From: Petrosia ficiformis
Taxonomy: Eukaryota > Porifera > Demospongiae > Haplosclerida > Petrosiidae
Direction of reading: 5' to 3'
DNA: 64,000 nt
Assembly: GCA_947044365.1 (NCBI GenBank)
Contig: OX345639.1
Location: forward strand, 2,367,001-2,431,000
Shown: positions 46,404 through 60,200 of the stretch, in pieces
How the letters are laid out: the number at the start of each line of letters is the position of its first letter
Position numbering within the stretch: the stretch's first letter is position 1
Notes under the pieces: generated by a model
Database searches by the model: none
What the model saw: the letters and a program-made list of their open reading frames with translations, nothing else
What the model was told of the DNA's origin: nothing
Program-made: the position numbers and the translations under genes

Positions 46404-48150
46404 ATGGAACATACTGTGAAAGTAAAAGAAGGAGAAGAATTGGGTATGTTAATGAATATTGTATTGTTGTACTGATTCGAAAACCAGGCTAAAGAAATTA
46501 TTTTCTACTCTGAAGACTAGATGTAGACTAGACAATCACCAGCTAGGCGTGGCTATTGTGAACCAAATTTCGACGACTATAGAACACTTTATTATGACAG
46601 TAATTATGAGATATTTCATGTGGTGCAGGCTTTCTAACTCTGCCATGCATGTTCGTGATTTCACAACATGTTGCTCAAGCTCACTAGTCTGGGGACCCGC
46701 CCTTCGCAACGAGGAAGGGTCTGGCAACATGCGTATTCACAAGTTGTCACAGTGGAATTTTAATTATGGTTGTATATTATGTAAACTTATTAAAATTTTT
46801 AATATGCACATGCATGTATGGCGTTCCTGAGTGTAGTCAGCTTTCAGACCTCAAGACTGGTATTCTTCAACCATGCTTTGCATTATAGATATTAAGGGAG
46901 TCATAACAATCACGATGGAGGAACTGGTACTTCTCAAAGTGTTGAATACAAGTGGAAGAAGGGCAAAACAAAGGCTTTTACCATATGCAGTTGGTAAAAT
47001 AACAAAACGATCTTTTCCTTTTAAGAAGTGCAAAACAACTTTTAGCTGTTCTGGCTTGATAGCATCGTATCCCAGATGATTCCCAGCCTGCTTGATAATA
47101 TAACTAAAAGCACACGCCCCTGATCGGTTAGATCAAAGCGTAGCAGAAATCCTGCTACGGTGACAACTTGTGAATACGCATGTTGCCAGACCCTTCCTCG
47201 TTGCGAAGGGGCGGGTCCCCAGACTACAAGCTCACTGCTGCTAATAAAAAAAACCACTAATTCATATGTATGGTAGAAGTGAGAGGTTGTGTATAAATAC
47301 ATAACTGCACTCTGCTATTAACATCTCTACCTTATGCACTTCCTGTTGCACAAATAGCCACTACCTTTTATTACTAATTTTGCCAGCACTATTTTATCTG
47401 GAATTCGATGGGGAGATACTAGACAGATCAATTTAAAAATTTTACATGTATGTAGATGTCTGAAATTTCCCAAATATTTTGTTCGCTTATCATTAATTTT
47501 GCTGAATTTAATATTGAACTCCAGCCTTTTAGGAGGACGTTTACATTGTATATTGTTACATGTTAGAAAATTTTTTTCTTACAGAGCTACTAGAGCAAGC
47601 CTTTCTACTGCTAGGATTAGCTGAGTCTGATGACCAACTAAAGAAGATAGTGAAACGATTTTTGTGTCCTGTTATACTGAAGATGTCATCTGACTACTTG
47701 TCAGTTCGTAATAAGGTATTTCATGAATATGTTTAGCATAGTTTGTAGTTTTTGCTCTCACTTCTAGCTAGATATTGTATTATATGTTTGTTTATTGGTA
47801 TGCTTCGCTAATTTCGCCTCACATAGAGAATAAATGCTAATTTATAATTAATAAGGCTGAAAGAGGAAAGTGTTTCAGTGACTGCGACTGAAGCATTCAG
47901 TACCACTTGGGCAGTGTGTATAGAAGATTGTGAAAGTGCTGATGGTTGTCTGGTTGTCATAGCTCAGTGCTGAAAACACTGGTGGCTGATGTCAGTTTGT
48001 CTGGGTTCGATTTCCAGTGACTACCAGAATTTTTCACTTTCCTCTTTCAGCCTTATTAATAACAATTAGAATTTAGCATTTGTTTATTGGTATGTCTCAC
48101 CCTTTCCTTTGACTGAGATGAGTAATAATGTTATTTTAGGATAACAGTAG

Positions 48151-48228
<78 letters not shown>

Positions 48229-51200
48229 TGACTAGTTTCTCAATATTTTATTAGGCTTGCTGAAAGGGTTTTAGTTAACTAACTAAAAGTGCCAATTATT
48301 GGTTGCAATAGGCTTGTAATTTAGTTATAGTTGAAAGTCACAATGCTTCACTGAAATGGATTTTAGTTATATTTATAGTTAACTAAACAACACAATAAAC
48401 TGACATGGTTCTCTTAAAAGACAGCAGATATTAGGTAAATTCAACCATCTATAATACAGGTAATGGAGTTGCTGAATCACATCAGTAAAAGACTGAACAG
48501 TAGATGTGATGTGGAATTACCTGTTAAATCATTGATTGATATGTTACAGGAGCCATCATCCACTCCTATGATAAAGGTATCATATGTGATATACATAAGT
48601 ATAAACATTTGTAAATTACTACAAATACTGTATAGCAGGAATTATTGGCAAAGGAAACATTTTGGCGAATTGGCGAATTAGTGAATCTACAGATTATTTG
48701 CTAAATTAAATCTGCTAACAATTATCTGTTGCAGAATAATAGAAATATAGAAAATTTAGAAATGTACCTTTGCTATTGTTTTGACCACTAGATTTATTAT
48801 AGACCACTTGATTTCATTATCATTATACAAGCTCTGAATTGCAGCTGCACTGGGCAGAAATGCTTCTCACTACTCTTATAAGGCTTTCTCACCAACATAC
48901 CACTTATTATTTTGTGAAGAGTTTGAATGATATTCTTTCTCATTAGATCTTTGTCGTTGGTTTAGTAGATACTTAGTTGACTGTTACACTAAAGACCTTT
49001 TAAAAACAAAGAAATGTAACTGCACATGATTGTTTTTGGCCTCAAATAGGTATCAATTTATCCACTGGTTGTTAATAAAAGTACATATCGAGTGTTCTGG
49101 AACAACAAGTTTGAGAGACATTCTTTGTGGCCAAACTTTGCCGCCAAAGTCAATTAAAATACTTCTCTTCTAATGGCTTGCATGAACTCTTTCGTATTGT
49201 GTTGAACATATGAATACTAATTATTTGAATTTTATTTTTTTGGCAGAATTTTGCTCTTGTTTACTTAAAAATTGGATTTAATCGTTTACCTCCTTCAAGT
49301 CAAGTGGACCATTTGTGTCTATTGATAAATATCCTTGAAGAAAAGAGTCCTCAACAAATGGACAGGTAATGCATATTTTGTATTTAATAAGTTATCAAGA
49401 ATGTCTTTTATCTTCTAAAAGATGAGGTTTTTTTTAACAGGATTACTTTGTGCAAGACGTTAGAAACACCAACATAGGAGTGTTTAAACTCTGTATTTAA
49501 ACATAATATTGGCAATTATGTAGGATTCTTACATGTAGTTGTTATTAATTATCGGTACTTCTAATAGTAATTAAACATCCAGAGTTTTTAAACTTGCCTT
49601 CAAGACCAAGCCAAGGATATTTATAGCTAACATGTACTTTTAAAAGTTGAAACAAATCATAAAATTTATAATATATAATATAGTTGCTAATGTAACATTA
49701 TTATAATTAATATTCGATAACGATTGATGTCAATGCCCACAGGACCATCCCTATGAGTGTTTTCCCAGGTTCGGTGTATATATATTCTTGTGTCACATAC
49801 GCATTGCATGCGTAGGTAAGGAAGTTGTGTCATTAATGAGCATGGCATGTAAATAAACAGCACTCAAGCTAGGGCAAGATCAGTAGGATGAAATCAGCTT
49901 GTAGAAGCTGCTATTGTAGTTAAATACATAACTAAACTTATACATGAACTGTTAAAAAGTAATAAAAATGAAAAAACAAGTAACCGTAATATGTTGGTGG
50001 GTTTCAGACATCTGAAACATGCATCAGCTGGTCATTACAAAGTCTGGTCATTACAAAGTTTTTTTTAATCTTCTTTAGTATTCTACAGTTGTATACATCA
50101 GCTTTGGTTCATCTAGTATTTCCTGTAACACCTAACATACTACCATCTCTACTTCCTTTGAAGACATCTGCTAACACACGTAAATTTGTACTTGAGTTTC
50201 TGTTATATGTCATTCTTCTTCCATATAGGTGATTATTATTATATAATTATAAATATATATAATTTATTATAATTATACTATGCTACCATGGCAACCGTTT
50301 GATGTGGTTAGGTGTATGGTGATATATACATATATATTTCATGTGTGTATGTGTGGTTAGTCATTCCCACCAAAAAAGTCCTAGATTGAAAGGCACTGCT
50401 ACAGGCATATCCTACAGTTATAAATCTTGGGCTGAAAGAATTTCTATACAGTCTACATGTACATGTACTGTTTCAATGAACTATTGTATTCAGTATGTGC
50501 ATATGGACCCATAGCTTCCTCTTCATTATGTTTTCCTTGTACATACATTATTGTACTTACATGTATACTATAATATCTCATTTTATCATGGCAAGGTAAT
50601 AGAATGTACAGATGGTACATTCAGCACACACACCTGTTAGCAAAAACCACTTTCTTTTATTCATAATGAGATTACGTGATGTCATCGTCATAGTATATAA
50701 TTAGATGTAATATATAATTATATAACAATAATAATACATGTATTATCTAATTATAATTATGTAATTGCATGTAATTATATATATTTCTGGAAAAAAAGGT
50801 AGCGCTTGTGTAATTAGCTTACTGACTTCTACACACAGGACCGATCTCGTGTTGATAGCGCTCTCGGTTTTACAGCAATTCAATGCTTTTCTTTCAGCTA
50901 GAGGTAACGTTTTAAACAAATCTATGACAACTACAGATATGAAACTTGTTTTACTCTCATAACATACCTTAGTCTACACAGGAATACAACTTCTAGGATC
51001 TCTGAAACGAGCATTCCACTATGTAAAATGTACTGTGACTCAAAAACAAATAGTTATAAAAGAAAAACCAGACCTATGCCAAACACTTCGGTCTTTCAGC
51101 TACTGGTTTTAGAAATTTCAGAGCAATAGAGTATGTGGATATAACAACAAGTTACCTAAAAATCTATTAGTATAGTAATCACAATGTATGGCGATTAATG

Positions 51201-54200
51201 AATAATTATACTAATTATCTGAGCACCACCTTAATGCTGAACTTCATTAGGGCTTTCTTCATGTTCTATTCTTATCACAAGAACATTCTACATATTTTAT
51301 TATTCTTAGTCATAGAGGGAATCTCCCACCACCCGGAATGACTAAAAGTCAAATCAAAAAAGTCAATGGAGAGAAATTAATTGAGCAAGATATACTAGAA
51401 AAGGTTAGTGAAATTTTGTGATGCCATTCAATTTTATTTGTATTGTTTTATATTATAATTATAAGCTACTTTACAATGTGACTAAATGTGCAAACAGCAT
51501 CAAGGAATGGACATCATGAACAACATATAATAATGAGAAAATAAAGAGAGAGACACATATCCAGAAAAAAATCTAGAGTTTGAACCAAGGACCTACTGAT
51601 TACTATATAGTCAGAGGCTTATATTGGACCCGAATTCGGGAAGAGCATTTCATAGACAAATGTCTACTACTTAGGTCAGACAAGTTCAGCCATGTGTCTC
51701 TCTATACTTGATAGTTCACTAGTCTACTACCACAACTGCTATGCATGTTCCATCAGAACTTCTTTCAAGGTCAATTCCTCCAAACTATACCCATACATAG
51801 CAACACGTTGTGGGTGCATTGTCACCAACTTTACAGCTGGCTTCAGCTGCATATGCATTAAGTTGTAATTAAAGTATTTAAATGACTTTAAAGGTTCTCA
51901 TCATACATAACTAGTCATAATAATAATGTGATGAATTACATTGTAATAGACAACCATCCATGAAAAATGGACATTCGTCTCAAGAAAACAATTTTGAACA
52001 GATGCAAGCTCATTATCTGATCATCATTTAGTGTGTAGGAAAAGTGCTTCATTGGTGCCAAATTAAGTTCCAAATGTCTTTGTGGAATAAACATCAAGCT
52101 GTGCAAAATTATTATGCATCACAAGTGTGATTATCAAAAATTAGGTTACACATAATAATTATTATTAATTATACATCTGTGTAATTAACTCAAGAGCAGG
52201 GGTGTGGAAACACTGACCCAACTGCTGGACATTTTGACCTATTTTCACCACTCTTGTCCTGCTTCTCGTATACAGCTTAGTTTTAATTTACCAGACATTC
52301 ACCAGATTTATCGGACAATGTCCTGTATAACTGGCTGTTTCTACACCACTGCTCAAGAGTCAAAGGGTTAACTTGTTACCTTTACCTGACAACAATGTAT
52401 GTTTGATATGATATAATAATTACATGTGTAATAATTATATACATGTGCAATTATACAGATGAAAATGTCCATCTTAAAGCTGTTGTGCTCTGGTGTGTGT
52501 GAAACAGAAGAAATTGTTTGTCACTTAATGGTTGGTGCAAGTGACTCAAAACACAGGTGATAGTACTGTAATGCACATACATTTTAGTAACTAAAACTAC
52601 AAAATAATTATGAGAATATAGAACGAGAATATTGTTTATCTCATGTAATCTCATGCAAAGATTGTTTTATTGCCTATAAAGATTCCATGCTATGTTTTCA
52701 GTATTCATTGTGATGATTCTCGAACTTCATATAACAATAAAATATTTCTTCAAAGGAACATTTTGACCCAAGAAACTTGAAACGTTCTTTTCAAAAAATC
52801 TTTTATGCATTATCACCACAAATCCACAATAATATAATTGTAGTTATTCTTATAGACATCAAGATATCTATTATTCCTTAGTGTTGCAGATTATAGTGAC
52901 AATCAATGGAAACAACTGAACACTAGTACATTGTGTGCTGAAAAACAACATGCTGTTTTGAAATTGTTTCATTTTTATCTTGGAAGTGCAGGTACATATA
53001 ATTATTTTCGTCATGATATAATGATGTATTTATTGATATATCATGGAAGATAAATAAGGGAGATTTTATTCTTGAATCTTATTTGATTCATTGATAATAT
53101 CATCTTGTCTATAACAGTAATACAGTAAATATACATTACTTATAATTATAATGATTATGTCATGACAGGTATGATATCACGTGCAATATTATAATATACA
53201 TGTATTCTTCTATCAGGTAAAGTTCAGAAGACTGATTCCAGTGATTTACAATCTCCAGCAAACCTCAGATTTAAAATATTAGCTCTTAAGTTTTTTGTCA
53301 AGTCTACTTGTGCTGCTAACAATTTCCCCTTCTGTATTCAGGTATTTAGTATTGTATATTTTTTTTTGTATTTGGCAAGTAGAGTGTACTATAATATGTG
53401 TCTGATATTTGACAGTCAGTATTCTATCTAGTGTGTGTGTGTTTAGCTACCCTTGATTTGCGTAAAAGCCTGTTTATGTTCCAAATCAGTACTTGTCAAA
53501 TTTAACCCTCTTTCAAACTTCTGGTGAGGGCGTTGTTAACAGTTATTTGTATTTTGTAATTGCTTGAGTGTGATTTTTGGAGGGATTATAGTTAGTTTAA
53601 AAAAGACCGTCATTTGATTGAAGTCACGAAAAGAAACAAGATATATAGAGAAAATAGTATTAGATTATGGTGGTTCTGAAAAAGTTTTATTACAATACTA
53701 CAAACGGTGCTTTTCATTGAATATGCTCACATGTTAATTGTGCTTATGTTTGATTATCTTATCTTTTTTATCTTCTTAGGTTGTGTTTGAGAGTTTGTTT
53801 GGTATTGTCACAAATATCAGATTGAAAACACTGTCATTGGAATTCATAATACACATTATTAACAAGTTAGTTGATTTCATAAATTCATATGTACTGTACA
53901 TGTACATGTATATTAATGTGTGAATTGAATTGTGAAAACATCAGTCTATGTGTATGGTATAACTATAAATTGTAATGTGATTTTTTGCTAGTTAGTAAGT
54001 TTACAGATGAGCAGTGTACCGATATCTCCTTGTTTCGTGTCTCAGAGGGTACCAGAAGTAATATAACAGTGTTTCCCCCAAAGGATGGTACAGTGTGCTC
54101 CCCCACCCTTTAATTTTATGAAAAACACTGTTCTATAATACCGATTGGATGTTGTTGATAAAATCACATTATATCCTTATATAAAATATAAATATGCTGT

Positions 54201-57200
54201 CTATTTCATCATTCTGAACATTGGTCCCAAAATATTGGTCACTGTTGCCAGACACATCTCCATGTAGTGGGTGTGGCTGAGGACAGGACTACATGGAATG
54301 TGTATCTCACCTTTATGAATCTCATTTCTTAGTGCTACATCGGCAAAACTCCATGTTATGTCACCAATACTACTCACTGGACTGAACAAGATGATTGATA
54401 TGCCGGAAAGTAAAGAGGTTAGAAAATTTCACATTCAAATTTTCTTATGCATAAAATATATTTCATAAAAAGATATGATTTATTAATAATAACACTGAGA
54501 AAATCACTATCTACACTAGCCTCATACCCCAAAAATGTAGGACAATACGGTATAACCCTTTTAGTAAGGCATTGTGATTTTTAGTTAACTAAACTATAAC
54601 TAAATTACAGGTCTACTGTAATAGCCACAACTGAGTTAAAATTTTAAAAATAAGTACTTTTAGTTAGTTTACTAAAACTAAAATCCTTTTTGTAAGCATA
54701 TTATTAAACTAAACTAGCTTTAGTATACCCTTCCTCTATGAAATGCTCAAAACTGTTCATTCATACTGTTTGAGAAAATGTACATGTAATTACTATACAG
54801 AACATAGAACACTTATTGAATAATTATATACACAATCTTTATGTCATAAAATTTAATTAAAGGGTGGATCTGCTTGGTAGGTTTGGCAGGATTTTCTTTA
54901 CTGTGTTTTGCATATTTTGTTAATGTCACAACTTCAATATCACTAGAAGTGCTACACTACAAATGATGTCTAACAAAGCAAATTCATTTTCACTTTTGAT
55001 GTAAATATTTCAAGTTACTTTCAACTGAAGAAATTTAATTATATATAATTATTTATATATATGTATATAATTATATATTATAACCCTCCATCTGTGCATC
55101 TAGGATTAATTAAGTATAGGTTATACACCGAGGTAAAGGTTTTACTTGATTTATCAAACCGAGGGCCGAAGGCACGAGGTTTGATAAATCAGTAGAAACC
55201 GTACCGAGGTGTATAACCGTCTTCTACCATGAAATGCGCACGAAATACAGTAACTAAGCAAATTCTTTGCGCGTGGCAACTGTATACTAAACTGTATATA
55301 AGCCTAACGAATGGATTACAGTGACTCCTTAGACCAATTCTGCCTGGAAGCTGACCAACAGTTTGACCAACCAACTTCTGTCACAAATGACAGAGAAACA
55401 GCTAACTGAAATTCTAGAAACAACACAGACATCATTTCCGTATCCGGTCGAGCAGCAGCCCCACCCTGCTCGATTTGCTGAACCAAAAAGTAACAGTGAG
55501 GTTCAGCAAGCTCAAGCAAGCGCAATACCTGACAACACTCAAAGAACCACAGCATGGTGTCTCAATATTTGGCATGAGTGGAGTGCAAATAGAAGGGAGA
55601 GATCATATGATTATCCTCCTCCACCACACATATGTACAGTAAAACAACTGAATGAATGGCTCTGCAATTTTGTATTGGAAATTAGGCGAAAAGACGGTAA
55701 TGAATATCCACCTAACACTTTGTGCTCGGTATGCTGTGGCATTCTAAGACATGTTCGTTCATATCTCCCAGAGATAAACTTCTTTAACCAACCTGATTTT
55801 GATGCATTTAGAAGGACCCTAGATGGTGAAATGAAAAGGCTGAGATCTCAAGGTCTGGGAGCGAAAAAAAAACGTGCTGAGGCTTTAACTATTGAGGATG
55901 AAGACAAACTATGGGAGGAAGGTTTACTTGGTGCTACTACTCCTCCCTCATACACTATTAGATACTATGGTCTATATGTGAGGACTTTACTTTGCTCTAC
56001 GAAGTGGAAAAGAGCATCGCGACCTACAATACAGTCAAATAAAGCTGGTAGAATCTGATAGATCTTCACATATAATTTATACTGAAAATGTATCAAACAA
56101 TATCACAGGTGGTCTACAGCACAGAAAACATGAACCAAAAGTTGTTACACACTATGCCAATCTCGATAACCCTTCTCGCTGTTTTGTTAAATTGTACAAA
56201 GAGTATATTGAACATTGTCCATCTGAAAGAAAAAGTAACTACTTCTACTTAACTCCATTAAAAAAGCCAAAAGGGAGCATTTGGTATTCTGTTATGCCTG
56301 TAGGTCATAATACTCTTTCAAAAACAGTTTGTTGTCTATGTAACATGGCAGGAATCAATGGTTATAAAACCAACCACTCTTTAAGAGTGACAACTGCAAC
56401 AAGGCTGTTTCAGTCTGGAGTGGATGAACAGTTGATAATGGCTAGAACTGGTCATCGAAGTCTAGATGGAATTAGAACCTACAAAAGAGTCTCTGATGAA
56501 CAACACAAACAAGTATCAGCTATACTAAACAATACCGGTGAAAGTACAAGTAATGAAGGAACAAATCCCATACCAAATAAACAAAAGCTGTCTCCAACAA
56601 ACTGTGATCAACTACCATTCACACTTAATGTGTCTAACTGTCAGAATGTTACAATAACATACAGTAATAATTAATTTACACAATATAATTATCAAAAATG
56701 TTTAACCATTTATGCAGTAGCTATAAGAAAAGACTAAAATTTCCTATCAAAACCCATATCCCGGGAAGTTTGATAAATTCGAACCTCCCGGGAACACTTA
56801 TCAACCTCTCAGTAGGTTTCAGTGTAATTTAGCAACCTCATTTACTGCAATCTGATTGGTCAGTTTACTATAGGCATGGTAGAATTATATATTTTTATTA
56901 TTTTTATATTCAGGAAAAAAAGTTGCTTTTGTTTGCTTACACAGCTATTGGACTTTTAGCAAAGTAAGTTTTAATTGGAGAAATAATTTAATTGTATATC
57001 AAAACTTAAAATTCACACAAGATTAGAATGACAACAAAATTAAACTAAGCACTTCCACATAACAATCCTACAGACATATAGGTTCGTGGTGTATGTGAAA
57101 TGGATTAGTTTAATTTGGTTGCTATAGTAATCTTGTGTGCTTTTTTTAGTTTTGATATCCCTACATGTTCTTTCTTTCATGTTTTTGTTTTCTTGACTTG

Positions 57201-60200
57201 TGTATCTATCTGTAGTTTATATAGAAGTGCTTAGTTTAATTTTTTTAATGTACTATCCTAAAGTTTGCATGCTTTGTTTTGATATCTATACATTTTCTTG
57301 GTATATAAAATACCTGGCTAGTCTAATTCACATCCTTGGACTCAAGCAGGTCTATATCTGACATTATTTGTATATAAGACTTGTTAATATAATATGTATA
57401 TCATTTTAATATGTAATTAATAAATATTAATTATTGTTTCTTATAGAAAGTCTCCACTCTTGTTTCGAAAGGACACAAAACATATTTTAAAGCTGTTTGA
57501 AGCTCTACAAAGTGTAAGTGGATATGTAACTACAATGTATGTTATTTAATCATGCACTTCCCAAGCTTTGAATTTCCTTGCATAGTAAATATAGTTAAAT
57601 TTACAACTGTTTTACGAGAAAATATTCCAATGATCATCTTGCAGTGCACAGGTTGTGTTGTGTGAGTGTTACCACAAATAGTCAGCAAAATCTACAAATG
57701 CTAGTCCTGTGAAGGTAGCAGTAGATTGGATAATAAAACATACGTTGCTGTTGTCTGATCATGGGACAAGACGTTGGGTATAAAAGCAAACATCAATAGG
57801 TAGCTTATACTAATGTTCTTCAGTCAACTAGATAACCTGTTTCTGCAAATTGTTTCTTGCTTGCATGGTCTTCATGATGACTTTGTCGTGTCTTAAATCA
57901 ACACCTATTATAGGTAATTTCTATAGAAGCTTACATATTAATTAATGGTTTTTGTACAACAGCTAGTAGTTGCAATTTATACAAGTTGCTTTCTTTTCTG
58001 CTGATCTAGTACACTAGCGCTCAAGATACATTCATCTATGTGACCATGCCCCTCACCCCACCTCACATCTTCCTTAATTACATGTGCAATGCATATGTGA
58101 AATAAACATAAAATATTATATACATGTATAAATTTCGTTAGAACAAATGGGAATGCAATCATAGGGATGTCCCTGCAGGCCTTGAAAAACATGTATTGGT
58201 AGAAAATGGCCGCTGTTATTAAGTACATGTATTTTTGATGTTGGCAGTCATAGTTTGATGTTTGGATGATAGTAATACTTTTCGTAATTTTCCAGATACC
58301 AGACAAAGAAACAATGTTAGCTGTTCAGGAGTGTTTAAGCACTGTAGCAGTAGCATATCGTGGAGTACATGTAGATGATAAAGATACTGTTATCATTGAA
58401 GCAATGCTATTGAGCAATATTACACATGTAAGAAAATCCAAACATGTATATCAGTAAACATCTTCATGTCCCATCACTTATTTGTGTGTAGTTATTAGAT
58501 CAATGTTAATTGCTGAAAATTCCAGGTCCTTTAGTAGCAGTAGAGGCAAATATGTAAATAGGGAACAAGACTGGGGAATGATTCTTGTGTTGTTTACTGT
58601 TACCACAGACAAAATTATTGGGTTGATTTTTCATATAAGAACTTACAAAACCATATACCACACAATTACAGTACCTTAATAATTATATTGCTTAATATAT
58701 TGATTATTATGTGAATTCTTACAGGAAACAATAACCAATTATTATAGTGTTTCTGTAACTAATAATGCATGTAGTTTAATCTACCTTAATTGTACTTGTA
58801 TTGTGTATTATCCTCTTTCAGACTCATTGTTTTGTACTTTGCGATGTTAAAATCTTAATTTTTTTGGCACGGATATGGTATTACTTGTCAGTGTGATGTC
58901 ATTAATAAACAAGATGGCTATGTGTGGTTTGGAAGTTATAAGTCTTTCAGTAAAGTTAAGCGCCTACTTTTAGTTGCCAGTAAACTTAGACTTTTGGGAT
59001 ACAAGTCAATGGCCAATGGAATTCCTTTTGGCAGGGTCAACTAATTATAACTACCAAGATGCTCCTGTTGTGTATTGATGAATAAATCTGGTATAGAAAT
59101 AATACTGCTATGCTGTGTGATGTACAGTAAAATGATTTTTTTGTGTTCATAATTTCATGTAGTAACTGGAATCAAAATAAGTTCTTTATATGTATTGTTT
59201 TCTATATTCATTTTTAATAGAAAGAGTCTCATGCCCGAAGAGGTGCTGCCTACTGTTCCAGAGTGATATTTCCATTCTCTCATATCCCTTCAAGATATGT
59301 TAGTTTATTAGCTTGTGGTGATGTTAAAGATGAAGTAAAAGAGGAAGGAAAGAAAGGACTTTTACCAAATCATGATGATGAAGAATATGAGAATGTGTTT
59401 CCTGGATTTGAGGAAATGATAGAATATATATACAAACGAGTAAGTTTAAAGTAATTTAGTTAGTCAAAGGTGTAGGAAAATGTTTTGAATTAAGGGGTCA
59501 CCATGCAAAGAGTGTGTTTATAGATTGGTAGATTTAAGAACAAAAAGAAATAATAGAGACGTTAATTTGTTTTTGCATGATGGATAGACAGAACTAAATA
59601 CTTGACACCACTTGTGCATAGTATGCATACATGCATGAGATTTTAAAAAGTTAGATTGTTACCCAACACTTCAGTCTCATGAACTTGTTTTCATACTTTA
59701 AAAGCCATAGATTATGTATGATTGTGTTATCTACATTTTGTCAAATTTGCAGGCAGAGGCCAATATGAGTGAAAATGGTACATGCTACAGTGTTGCAACA
59801 TGCAAGCTTCCATTTCATCCATCCACTATGTCCTCTATGCTGACCTTTCTACACCAGTGTCTACTAGTATCTGCACAGTGTTTAGGAGATGCAAAGAATT
59901 GGGATCTGTCTGTTCCATTGGAGAAGAACCATGTAGTGAAACTGAAGGAACATTTGTCAAAACTAGGTGCAAGTAATAATGGTTGCCTTGATCAATATTT
60001 GACAATAATTCGATATGGTTTGTCATCTACGACAGGTGTGTTTTATTTAAGTATGTTGTACTATATTAGGAGACTACATGTAGCTCTGAGATATTGTTTG
60101 TGTGTATGCGCTTGTTCACACATAGACATCAATATTGTATATACAAGCAACTTATGTACAAGTAAGTGTGGCAAATATTTGACAAGAGTAACTACATCCT

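Noticed and set aside
46459..46830. 123-codon plus-strand ORF in ECPAS intron 1
   Set aside because: It crosses the left TIR and target duplication of the 46685-47226 transposon and has no family features.
47952..48026. Functional tRNA gene
   Set aside because: The T-arm and acceptor are good, but the D-arm does not pair, the anticodon loop is 9 nt, no Pol III terminator immediately follows, and it sits in a TIR element.
55189..55555. Minus-strand ORFs over the Crypton 5' region
   Set aside because: Antisense shadows of the recombinase N-terminal part, whose plus-strand frames match the family.
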